64,000 bases of DNA, from contig CAIXPL010000004.1 in the NCBI GenBank assembly GCA_903921325.1, positions 1 through 64,000 of the forward strand, written 5' to 3'. The stretch is from an uncultured Pseudomonadota bacterium (lineage in GTDB: Bacteria > Pseudomonadota > Gammaproteobacteria > Burkholderiales > SG8-39). Below are positions 9,213-16,534 of this stretch, piece by piece; within the stretch, counting starts at the first letter, position 1, and each line of letters opens with the position of its first letter. Made by a program: the position numbers and the translations under genes. The notes below the pieces were generated by a model, which did no database searches, was not told the origin of the DNA, and saw only the letters and a list, made by a program, of their open reading frames with translations.

Positions 9213-9241
9213 TTGACGAATGGATCGTGTCTACCTACGAT
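9213..9241 (+). promoter_or_regulatory. candidate sigma-70 promoter upstream of desaturase
   Basis: In the 249-base divergent region there is TTGACG (9213-9218), a 17-base spacer and TACGAT (9236-9241). That gives 5/6 and 4/6 matches to consensus. It points at the desaturase gene starting at 9375. Confidence 0.35.
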
Positions 9242-9374
9242 CCGGGGTTGACTGGAATCGACTCACTGTCGGTGCCTGGTGCGAAGCGACGCCCAGTACC
9301 AGTTGGGATCCCGCCGTCATGGACGGCACTTTCACGCGGCAGTTTCGCCCCGCAACCACACCATCCGACTTCCA

Positions 9375-10514
9375 ATGCCGAATACCATGACCGCACCGGC
9401 CGAAGGGCTGACGCCCATCGCACCAGGCGCGGCACTGCCGCACCGCAAGGTGCTGCGCACCTGGATTACCCCATTTACCAACAAATCGACGGCACGCGCG
9501 ATCGCCCTCGTAGTCGCCGACAGTGCTATCTGGTGCGCACTGATTGCAGCCACCCTCCTGCTCGCGTCGATCTGGCTCAAGTTGCTCGCCGGTTGCGTGG
9601 CCGGTTTCTGGATCGGGCGCCTGTTCATCCTGGGTCACGACGCCTGTCACCAGAGTTTCACCCCGCATCGAACACTGAACAAAGTACTCGGACGCATAGC
9701 GTTCATGCCATCGCTCACGCCCTATGCCGTGTGGGAAATCGGCCATAACGTGGTCCACCATGGTCAGACCAATCTGAAGGGGTTCGACACCATCTGGGCC
9801 CCCTACAATCTGGCTGAATATCAGGCGCTCAGCCCGTGGCGCCAGCGCGTCGAGCGCATCTACCGCAGCGGCTGGGGTGTCGGGCTCTATTACATGATCG
9901 AGATGTGGTGGAACAAGATGTATTTCCCCAATCCAACTCACATGCCCACCCGGCGACGTTCGTTTGTTCACGACAGTGCCCTGGTGAGCGCGTTTGCGAT
10001 CGTGTGGATTGCCGTGTTGACTGCCGCAGCGATAGCCACGCATCAGAGCATTGCCGTGTCGTTGCTGGCAGGGGTTGTGGTGCCCTTTCTGTTCTGGAAC
10101 AGCATGATCGGGTTCGTTGTCTATCTGCACCACACCCATCCGAGTGTGACCTGGTATGACAACAAGAGTGAATGGACCCGCTCGCAGCCGTTTGTGTCCA
10201 CCACCGTCCACTATCGGATGGGTTGGACCTTTGACCGCCTGCTGCACTGGATCATGGAACACACCGCGCACCATGTCGACATGGGGATACCGCTCTACAA
10301 TCTGCAAAATGCGCAGTTGCAGCTGGAGACGTTGCTGCCCGAGAAAATCATTATTGAAGATTTCTCCTGGCGCGGTTTTTTTGCCACGGCACGCAAGTGC
10401 AAGCTGTATGACTGCACCGATAAGTGCTGGCTTGATTTTGAAGGTGCAAAGACCGCCCGGTCGGCGCCGGTCAACGGTCTGGTCGTCACCCAGGCAGCGG
10501 CTACTGAAGGATAG
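9375..10514 (+). CDS. membrane fatty acid desaturase
   Basis: This is an integral membrane fatty acid desaturase (379 aa) of the DesA/omega-desaturase type, which inserts cis double bonds into acyl chains using a di-iron centre. The three histidine boxes are HDACHQ (about residue 92), HNVVHH (about residue 128) and HTAHH (about residue 298). Hydrophobic helices lie between boxes one and two and before box three. The C-terminus has several Cys (KCKLYDCTDKC). ATG 9375 is chosen because the 32 residues upstream in frame are unlike the family. The flavin monooxygenase gene follows after 3 bases and pyrophosphatase after that, so the three probably form an operon. Confidence 0.9.
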   Translation: MPNTMTAPAEGLTPIAPGAALPHRKVLRTWITPFTNKSTARAIALVVADSAIWCALIAATLLLASIWLKLLAGCVAGFWIGRLFILGHDACHQSFTPHRTLNKVLGRIAFMPSLTPYAVWEIGHNVVHHGQTNLKGFDTIWAPYNLAEYQALSPWRQRVERIYRSGWGVGLYYMIEMWWNKMYFPNPTHMPTRRRSFVHDSALVSAFAIVWIAVLTAAAIATHQSIAVSLLAGVVVPFLFWNSMIGFVVYLHHTHPSVTWYDNKSEWTRSQPFVSTTVHYRMGWTFDRLLHWIMEHTAHHVDMGIPLYNLQNAQLQLETLLPEKIIIEDFSWRGFFATARKCKLYDCTDKCWLDFEGAKTARSAPVNGLVVTQAAATEG

Positions 10515-10517
10515 GAA

Positions 10518-11723
10518 ATGAAAGTCTTCCTGATGGACCTGCTGCCCTATGGCCAGCACTTTGATCAGTTCAAAGCCGATCGCTACATCCCCTATCCGCT
10601 CGGCGGCAGTCATTTCGATCCCAAGGTGGCGGCTACCACCTATGCCGAGCACCTCGACATCTGGCGTGAGATGGAAGACCTGGGCTTTGACGGGGTGGGT
10701 TTGAACGAGCATCACACCACGCCGCATGGTCTCATGGTCTCCCCCAACATGATGGCGGTGGCCGCTGCCAGGCAAACCAAACGGCTCGAATTTCTGCTGC
10801 TGGGCAATTTGCTGCCGCTGCACAACCCGTTGCGCATTGCCGAAGAGCTGGCAATGGCCGATTGCATTTCCGAAGGGCGCATCTTGTCCGGCTTCGCACG
10901 GGGTGTGCCGCGCGAGTACCGGGTCTATGACGTACCCATGTCCGAATCGCGTGCCCGCTTTGATGAGGCCCTTGAGATCATCGTCAAAGCCTGGACCGAA
11001 GAGACCTTCTCGCACGAGGGCCGCTTCTGGAAGTTCAAGGACATCGGTATCTGGCCGCGTCCCTATCGCCAGCCGCACCCGCCCATCTGGATTCCGTTCA
11101 CCGGCAGCAAGGAAACCATCGAGCTCGCCGGGCGCAATAATTTCAGTGCCGTGATGACCGCCGGGCATCCCGGGGTCACCCATGACATCGTTGGTTACTA
11201 TGCCAAGCAACTGGCCAATCATGGCCATCGCATCACGCCCGAACACTTGTGCCTGTTTGTCGATGCGTTTGTCGCCGAAGATGCCCAGGCGGCACTGCGT
11301 GAATACTCGCCCTACTACCTCTATTTCGTGCAAACGCTCTGGCACCATGGCAGCGATCAACCGCGCGAGGCGCTGGGCAAGGCCGGCTATGTCGCCTCAT
11401 CGTCGTTTGATTATTTGCGCCCGGAAAACCGACCGCACGCCGAGATGGACCGGGCGAAGATCCGCCAGACCAATCTGCAGGATGTCGAGGAGCGCGTCCG
11501 CAATGGCTCACTCGCGTTCGGATCACCCAGCGAGGTCACCGAACGACTCATTGCAAAAGCCGAACAGATGGGGGCCAACCAGTTGCTGCTGCATATCAAT
11601 CTCGGCTCCCCCCCGCATGACCTGTTCCGCGAGCAGGTACGCCGCTTTGGGCGCGACGTGCTGCCGGCGCTGAAAGCGCATCAAGTCACCCGGGTGCCCG
11701 CGGCCGAATCGGTCGCGGCCTGA
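10518..11723 (+). CDS. LLM-class flavin-dependent monooxygenase (luciferase-like)
   Basis: This is a 401-residue bacterial-luciferase-fold (TIM barrel) oxidoreductase that uses reduced FMN or F420. Visible family features are EMEDLGFDGVGLNEHH (about residues 53-68), LLGNLLPLHNPLRIAEE (about residues 95-112), RGVPREY (about 133) and the phosphate-binding RPYRQPHPPIW region (about 183-193). AGGA lies about 7 bases before ATG. It is packed between a fatty acid desaturase (3 bases) and inorganic pyrophosphatase (13 bases), which suggests action on a lipid or acyl-derived compound, but this is inference. The flavin reductase partner is not encoded here. Confidence 0.88.
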   Translation: MKVFLMDLLPYGQHFDQFKADRYIPYPLGGSHFDPKVAATTYAEHLDIWREMEDLGFDGVGLNEHHTTPHGLMVSPNMMAVAAARQTKRLEFLLLGNLLPLHNPLRIAEELAMADCISEGRILSGFARGVPREYRVYDVPMSESRARFDEALEIIVKAWTEETFSHEGRFWKFKDIGIWPRPYRQPHPPIWIPFTGSKETIELAGRNNFSAVMTAGHPGVTHDIVGYYAKQLANHGHRITPEHLCLFVDAFVAEDAQAALREYSPYYLYFVQTLWHHGSDQPREALGKAGYVASSSFDYLRPENRPHAEMDRAKIRQTNLQDVEERVRNGSLAFGSPSEVTERLIAKAEQMGANQLLLHINLGSPPHDLFREQVRRFGRDVLPALKAHQVTRVPAAESVAA

Positions 11724-11736
11724 AACGAGCACAGAC

Positions 11737-12285
11737 ATGGCCCTTGATCTGGTTGCGACCGGCGATGACGTACCCCATGAGATCAATGTCATCATCGAAA
11801 TCCCCAAGGACGCCGAACCGGTCAAATACGAAGTGGACAAGGCGACCGGAGCGATTTTTGTTGATCGCATCCTGTCCACACCGATGCGCTACCCGTGCAA
11901 CTACGGCTATGTGCCCCACACCTTGTGCGGTGATGGCGACCCGGCCGATGTCCTGGTGATTCTGCCCTTGCCACTGGTACCCGGTTCGGTCATCCAGTGC
12001 CGTCCGGTAGGCGTGCTCCTGATGCTCGATGAGGCAGGTGCCGATGAGAAGATATTGGCGGTGCCCATTGACAAGGTCTATAGCGGCTACAGCCACATCA
12101 CCGATATCGCCCATGTGTCGCGCACGTGGCTCGACCGCATCGGGCATTTTTTCCAGCACTACAAGGATCTGGAACCGGGCAAGTGGGTGCGGCTCAATGG
12201 CTGGGGCGATGCAGCTTCAGCCCGCTTGATCATCGAGCAGGCCGTCACCCGATTCAACGCCGAATCAGACAAACCTCGCTTCTGA
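11737..12285 (+). CDS. ppa: inorganic pyrophosphatase
   Basis: This is a soluble family I inorganic pyrophosphatase (182 aa, typical length), which hydrolyses pyrophosphate to two phosphates and drives biosynthetic reactions. The metal-binding signature is DGDPADV (about residues 66-72). The other conserved acidic and lysine positions are present at VIIEIPKDAEPVKYEVDK near the N-terminus and at the DKVY and YKDLEPGKW segments in the second half. It is the third gene of the run after the desaturase and monooxygenase. A 20-bp tandem repeat begins 16 bases after its stop. Cytoplasmic. Confidence 0.96.
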   Translation: MALDLVATGDDVPHEINVIIEIPKDAEPVKYEVDKATGAIFVDRILSTPMRYPCNYGYVPHTLCGDGDPADVLVILPLPLVPGSVIQCRPVGVLLMLDEAGADEKILAVPIDKVYSGYSHITDIAHVSRTWLDRIGHFFQHYKDLEPGKWVRLNGWGDAASARLIIEQAVTRFNAESDKPRF

Positions 12286-12300
12286 ATCGCAGCCTGCCGT

Positions 12301-12440
12301 GTTGCTCGAGCTCTGGCCCTGTTGCTCAAGCTCTGGCCCTGTTGCTCAAGCTCTGGCCCTGTTGCTCAAGCTCTGGCCATGTTGCTCAAGCTCTGGCCAT
12401 GTTGCTAGAGTAACGGCCATGTTGATCAAGCAGCGGCCGC
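12301..12440. repeat. 20-bp tandem repeat, seven units
   Basis: Seven head-to-tail units start at 12301, 12321, 12341, 12361, 12381, 12401 and 12421. The unit is GTTGCTCAAGCTCTGGCCCT. Units 1-5 differ by one or two bases; units 6 and 7 have drifted. A partial unit (GTTGATCAG) begins at 12461. The array fills the gap between convergent ppa and the acyltransferase gene. The period is not a multiple of three, so it does not encode a peptide repeat. Confidence 0.95.
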
Positions 12441-12465
12441 ATTGACCGACGACTTGCGCTGTTGA

Positions 12466-13596
12466 TCAGTTGCCTGCCTTCCTGGCGGACGCGGTGCCCC
12501 GCGCGAGCATTGGCATCGCCTTGAACCACTGGTTTACCCGCAGTTCAAAGTGGCGATAAAACCAGTCTGCACTCCACCAGGTGATCGCGTACACCCCAAT
12601 CAGCGCTGCGCCCAGGCTCCATCCGTTGACTCCCTGGATGTTTGAATAGATTAGATTGGCGAGCAATATCCATGAGTAGTGCAGCAGAAACGCCGCATAG
12701 CTGCGGTTGCCGCCCCAGCGAATGAGCGTGTGCAGCCATGGCGGCAATTGTTCGAGCGCGCTTGCGGCCGGTGCCCCCAGCAACAGGATCGCAGTGGCCA
12801 GGGCAACCACGCTGCGTCCATTGGCTCCTTGAGCAGCGAGGATGACGATGGCGGCACCGACCAGGATGATGAGCGCGGTAGCCAGACGCCGGGTGCGTTG
12901 CAGGCGTGCGTGGCGGCTGACCCCGGCCAGCACGCCGAGCCCATAGGAGGACACAAAGTACACAAAGAAACTTTCGTAGCGTGGGTCGTTATTGAAGTAG
13001 AGCAAGGTGGCAAACATGCACGCGGTCATCACGATGGCCAGGCGTGCCTCGCCGCGCACAACCGCATGGGCGATGGCCAGAAACGCGAACAACTGAAAAT
13101 CAATGGCCACATACCAGCCGCCGGCAGAGATTGACTCCAGACCAAGCATGTCTTGCAGCAGCGCCACATGCGCGGCCAACTGCCCGAGCGTCACCGGACC
13201 GCCGACATAATCCTCGGTAATCCAGTGGCGCACGAACCAGGCACTGAGCATCGCCAGTGTAAGTGCCCCCAGATAGGGTGGCACGAGTCTGAAGTATCGC
13301 CGCACAATTAGCCCGATCGGATCCTTTGGCCCGGCGCGCCAGCGCAACGAGCGGGCCGCGAGGTAGCCACCGATTACCAGAAAGCCATGCACCAGATAGC
13401 GGCCATATTCGAAGATCACACTGCTTGGTGTTGGCAGCAGCAGGTCGGCATCGGCGGCAATTTTCCCGTAGGACACGAGGTGATGCAGGATGATCACCTG
13501 CACTGCAAACAGTTTGAGCAGATCGATCAGCAGGTTACGTTCCGTCGTGGCGACAGTCGTAACCGCCGGTAGCGAGTCACCTGCAGATGCCAGCAT
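12466..13596 (-). CDS. acyltransferase family 3 membrane protein (OafA/YrhL-like)
   Basis: This inner-membrane acyltransferase-3 family protein (376 aa, about 10 hydrophobic segments) belongs to a family that transfers acetyl or other acyl groups to sugars, peptides or lipids. Family features are the N-terminal LLIDLLKLFAVQVIILHH (about residues 22-40, conserved His in helix 1), the R-rich cytoplasmic loop RRYFRLVPPY (about 99-108), and GGNRSYAAFLLHYS (about 293-306), where families usually show S-Y..YL.H. ATG 13596 overlaps the DUF1854 stop as TGATG, so it is translationally coupled to the cyanophycin-linked operon. What it acylates is unknown. The placement suggests a link to cyanophycin or an exported product. 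Confidence 0.85.
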   Translation of the reverse strand: MLASAGDSLPAVTTVATTERNLLIDLLKLFAVQVIILHHLVSYGKIAADADLLLPTPSSVIFEYGRYLVHGFLVIGGYLAARSLRWRAGPKDPIGLIVRRYFRLVPPYLGALTLAMLSAWFVRHWITEDYVGGPVTLGQLAAHVALLQDMLGLESISAGGWYVAIDFQLFAFLAIAHAVVRGEARLAIVMTACMFATLLYFNNDPRYESFFVYFVSSYGLGVLAGVSRHARLQRTRRLATALIILVGAAIVILAAQGANGRSVVALATAILLLGAPAASALEQLPPWLHTLIRWGGNRSYAAFLLHYSWILLANLIYSNIQGVNGWSLGAALIGVYAITWWSADWFYRHFELRVNQWFKAMPMLARGTASARKAGN

Positions 13597-14060
13597 CACA
13601 AAAACCGCTCGAGCAGCCGGCGGCTGCGCCGGTCCAGCTCAGGATAATTCTTGATCAAGAAGCAAATGCCACGCGCATCACGTACCAGCAAAGTGCGCTC
13701 GTCGATCCGGCGTATCGCCTCTTCCGAATCAAGCGCAAGATCGGTAGCCCCATGATCGGTGTCGATGGCCCATACCGTGGGTATCCAGCGCCGCGACACG
13801 CTGTTGATGCGCTCGATCACCGGCATGAATTCCCGGTCTGACAAGGCCGATGCAATCACCCGGCGCTGCTCATCATCAAGCGCTGCCAGTGAGGCAAACT
13901 CGTGCAATTCATTGCCGTGCACGCCAACCACGCAAATCGCCTCGTCCGGTGCGGTGAGTGGAAAAGCGCGCACCAGACTCACCCCCGCGTGGTCCTCGCC
14001 ATCGCGGTCGAGCCAGTGCAACGTCCCGTTCGCATCCTGATGCAATCGTGCGACCATCAC
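13596..14060 (-). CDS. DUF1854 protein of the cyanophycin locus
   Basis: This 154-residue soluble protein matches the DUF1854 family, known to accompany cyanophycin synthetase genes together with an ABC exporter. Recognisable stretches are ETAPDE-like acidic N-terminal strands, DREFMPVIERI (about residues 73-83), a following SRRWIPTVW, and VRDARGICFLIKNYPELDR near the C-terminus. No catalytic motif is apparent. The start overlaps the ABC gene stop by 4 bases (ATGA) and its stop overlaps the acyltransferase start, so all three are translationally coupled. The biochemical role is unknown. Conserved linkage to cyanophycin genes is family knowledge. Confidence 0.88.
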   Translation of the reverse strand: MMVARLHQDANGTLHWLDRDGEDHAGVSLVRAFPLTAPDEAICVVGVHGNELHEFASLAALDDEQRRVIASALSDREFMPVIERINSVSRRWIPTVWAIDTDHGATDLALDSEEAIRRIDERTLLVRDARGICFLIKNYPELDRRSRRLLERFL

Positions 14061-16273
14061 GCGACCTCTTCGGCCTGAATCTGGTTCATGTAGAAGTGGT
14101 GATAAAGCCCGTGGCGCTGCATCAGATCTTCATGCGTCCCGGTCTCCACGATCAAACCCTGATCCAGCACGACCAGGCGATCGGCCTTGCGCAGGGTCGA
14201 CAATCGATGCGCAATTGCAATGGTGGTGCGGCCTTCGATCAACCGGTCGAGCGCCTTCTGGATTTCCTTCTCGGTGGTGCTGTCAACGGCCGAGGTGGCT
14301 TCATCCAGGATCAGGATGCTCGGGTTGGTGAGCAAGGCGCGGGCGATCGAGATGCGCTGACGCTCGCCCCCCGAGAGCGACTGCCCGCGCTCACCGACCA
14401 GCGAATCGTAGCCCAGCGGCAAGCGCAATATGAAATCGTGCGCGTTGGCTGCGCGGGCGGCGGTAATGATCTCGCTGCGGCTTGCACCCGGTCGCCCGTA
14501 CGCGATGTTCTCGGCAATGGTGCCGAAGAACAAGAACGGCTCTTGCAACACGACACCGATGTGCTGCCGGTAATCTGCAAGCCCGATCGATCGGATGTCG
14601 CGTCCATCGAGTGTGATCGAGCCATGACTCACGTCATAGAAGCGGCAGATCAGGTTGGCGAGCGTGCTCTTGCCTGACCCGCTGTGTCCGATCAACCCAA
14701 TCATTTCACCCGGCGCAATGGTGAGATCGATTTCGCGCAAGACCGTGTGGCTGCCGTGCTGAAAACTCACATTGCGCAATTCGATTCGCCCCTGGATCGG
14801 CCCGAGCGGTTGCGGATTGTTCGGTTGCGGCACGGTGGGCACACAGTCGAGCACATCGAAAATACGCTTTGCGCCGGCAGCGGCCTGCTGGGTAAACGAG
14901 ACGAACCGGCTCATTGAGTCGATGCGCGTAAAAAACCGGCTGATGTAGGCCAGAAATGCACTCAGTACGCCCACGCTGACCCGGCCATGGCCCACTTGCC
15001 AGATGCCAAATGCCCAGATGATGAGCAGTCCGAACTCGGTGAGCAGGGTGACAGTCGGTGAGAACAGCGCCCAGATCCGGTTGACACGGTCGTTCATCCG
15101 CAGATTCTTTTGATTGAGTTCGGTAAAGCGGCGGATTTCGCGCTGCTCCTGTCCGAAGGCCTTGACCACGCGGATGCCCGGTATCGTATCGGCGAGCACG
15201 TTGGTCACCTCGGCCCAGGTGCGATTGATCTGCTCGAACCCGAAACGCAGCTTGTCGCGCACCAGGTAGGCCATCCAGACAATGAAGGGAAGCGGCGTGA
15301 GCGTGACCAGAGCCAGCAAAGGATCGATCGACACCAGGATGGCCGCAGTCATGACGATCATCACCAGGTCAGTGGCAAAATCCAGCAACTGCAATGACAG
15401 AAACACGCACAAGCGATCGGTCTCGGCACCGATGCGCGCGATCAGATCGCCGGTACGCTTGCCCCCGAAATACTCAAGCGAGAGTCCGAGCAGATGCGCA
15501 AACGTCACCTCGCGCAGATCCGCACCGATGCGTTCGCTGATCAGAGCGAGAATGTAGGTGCGCCAGTAGCCCAGTGCCCAGGCGAGCAAGGCTGAACCGA
15601 GCAAAGCCCCCAGATACATCGAGGCCACCGCAAAGTCGATCCCCTCGCCGCGCTGCGAGGGGATCAGCACCTTGTCCATCAACGGCATGGTGATGTAGGG
15701 CGGCACCAGGGTGGCAAAGGTCGACACCAGGGTGAGGATGAAGCCAAGGATCAGCTGCTTTTTATAGGGTTTGGCAAAGCGCCACAAGCGTAACAATATC
15801 CAGGTCGAAGGCGGGTTTTCGGCGGCGCGTTCACAGTGCGGACAGTCCTCGGCCTGAGCAGGCATCGGGTTCTTGCACACCGGGCAGATCACGGTGGCAT
15901 CGTCGGCCACCGAATCGCTGGCGCCTTCCCGCTCGCGCAGCAGGCGGCGAAACCCGTCACGCAGTCGCTGCACCGCCGGATTCACCGACTGGGTGTGACG
16001 CCACAGCGCGAGCGTTCCGTCTGGCCCCTCCAGACGCAGACATCCGGCACCCGCACGCGATTGATGGGTCAGACGCAACGCGGGGTCGATCGGCCAGTGC
16101 TGCGCTACGGCACCGGCCGCCTGCCAATGCAAGCCGGCAGTGTCCAGGCTCAGCACGCTCGTACGGAAATTAAACCGCTCGTCCAGGTCCAGTTCGACCC
16201 GGGCGATGGGCGCAGAGCGGGAGGGAACGGCGTCGAGGGGTAAGGGGGAGGAGGCCGCGACGTCCTTATGCAT
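14057..16273 (-). CDS. cyanophycin-associated ABC exporter with N-terminal zinc ribbon
   Basis: This is a 738-residue fused ABC transporter of the exporter type. Residues 1-120 are a soluble domain. A zinc-ribbon motif follows at about 128-145 (CPVCKN and CPHC). Six membrane helices (about 165-450) and a nucleotide-binding domain complete it, with Walker A GHSGSGKST (about 525), signature LSGGERQ (about 630), Walker B ILILDEAT and an H-loop in IAIAHRLS. ATG 16273 is chosen; the frame runs 90 residues further but into the divergent cphA' region with unconvincing composition. The pairing with DUF1854 and cphA is a known association. Whether it moves a peptide, dipeptide or polymer precursor is unknown. 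Confidence 0.9.
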   Translation of the reverse strand: MHKDVAASSPLPLDAVPSRSAPIARVELDLDERFNFRTSVLSLDTAGLHWQAAGAVAQHWPIDPALRLTHQSRAGAGCLRLEGPDGTLALWRHTQSVNPAVQRLRDGFRRLLREREGASDSVADDATVICPVCKNPMPAQAEDCPHCERAAENPPSTWILLRLWRFAKPYKKQLILGFILTLVSTFATLVPPYITMPLMDKVLIPSQRGEGIDFAVASMYLGALLGSALLAWALGYWRTYILALISERIGADLREVTFAHLLGLSLEYFGGKRTGDLIARIGAETDRLCVFLSLQLLDFATDLVMIVMTAAILVSIDPLLALVTLTPLPFIVWMAYLVRDKLRFGFEQINRTWAEVTNVLADTIPGIRVVKAFGQEQREIRRFTELNQKNLRMNDRVNRIWALFSPTVTLLTEFGLLIIWAFGIWQVGHGRVSVGVLSAFLAYISRFFTRIDSMSRFVSFTQQAAAGAKRIFDVLDCVPTVPQPNNPQPLGPIQGRIELRNVSFQHGSHTVLREIDLTIAPGEMIGLIGHSGSGKSTLANLICRFYDVSHGSITLDGRDIRSIGLADYRQHIGVVLQEPFLFFGTIAENIAYGRPGASRSEIITAARAANAHDFILRLPLGYDSLVGERGQSLSGGERQRISIARALLTNPSILILDEATSAVDSTTEKEIQKALDRLIEGRTTIAIAHRLSTLRKADRLVVLDQGLIVETGTHEDLMQRHGLYHHFYMNQIQAEEVA

Positions 16274-16534
16274 TGCTTGAAATGCTCTTGCCGGGAGCGG
16301 TTTTTTACGCCCGGGCCAGGCTTTTGTCAACCCGCTGTCAACCTGCCCGCGTGCGCGGCGTTTCAGACAGTGGGGAGGACGGTGTGGTTGAGCGACTGAA
16401 AACCCGGGGACACTCCGGATGGTCGACCGATTGCACCGCTCCGCCTGGCGAGGTGGCAATGCCCGACTGCCTCCTGCCTTTGACAGCGCGTGAGTTTGAG
16501 TCCTGATAGCCAACCTGAGTCGATCCAACACCCC
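16274..16534. promoter_or_regulatory. divergent control region of the cyanophycin locus
   Basis: These 261 bases separate the ABC exporter and cphA' start codons and should hold promoters for both. A perfect TTGACA is at 16480-16485 on the plus strand, but the sequence 16-18 bases downstream matches the -10 consensus poorly. No clear operator palindrome is seen. A GTG at 16490 could start cphA' earlier, but ATG 16535 fits the family N-terminus better. Confidence 0.4.

Noticed and set aside
9231..11360. Very long open frame on the minus strand opposite desaturase and monooxygenase
   Set aside because: It is antisense to two genes with clear motifs; long mirror frames are expected at this G+C content.
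12301..12440. Possible CRISPR array
   Set aside because: Units are contiguous with no spacers and there are no cas genes.
16490..16534. GTG 16490 as the cphA' start
   Set aside because: The extra 15 residues are unlike the family N-terminus; ATG 16535 fits.
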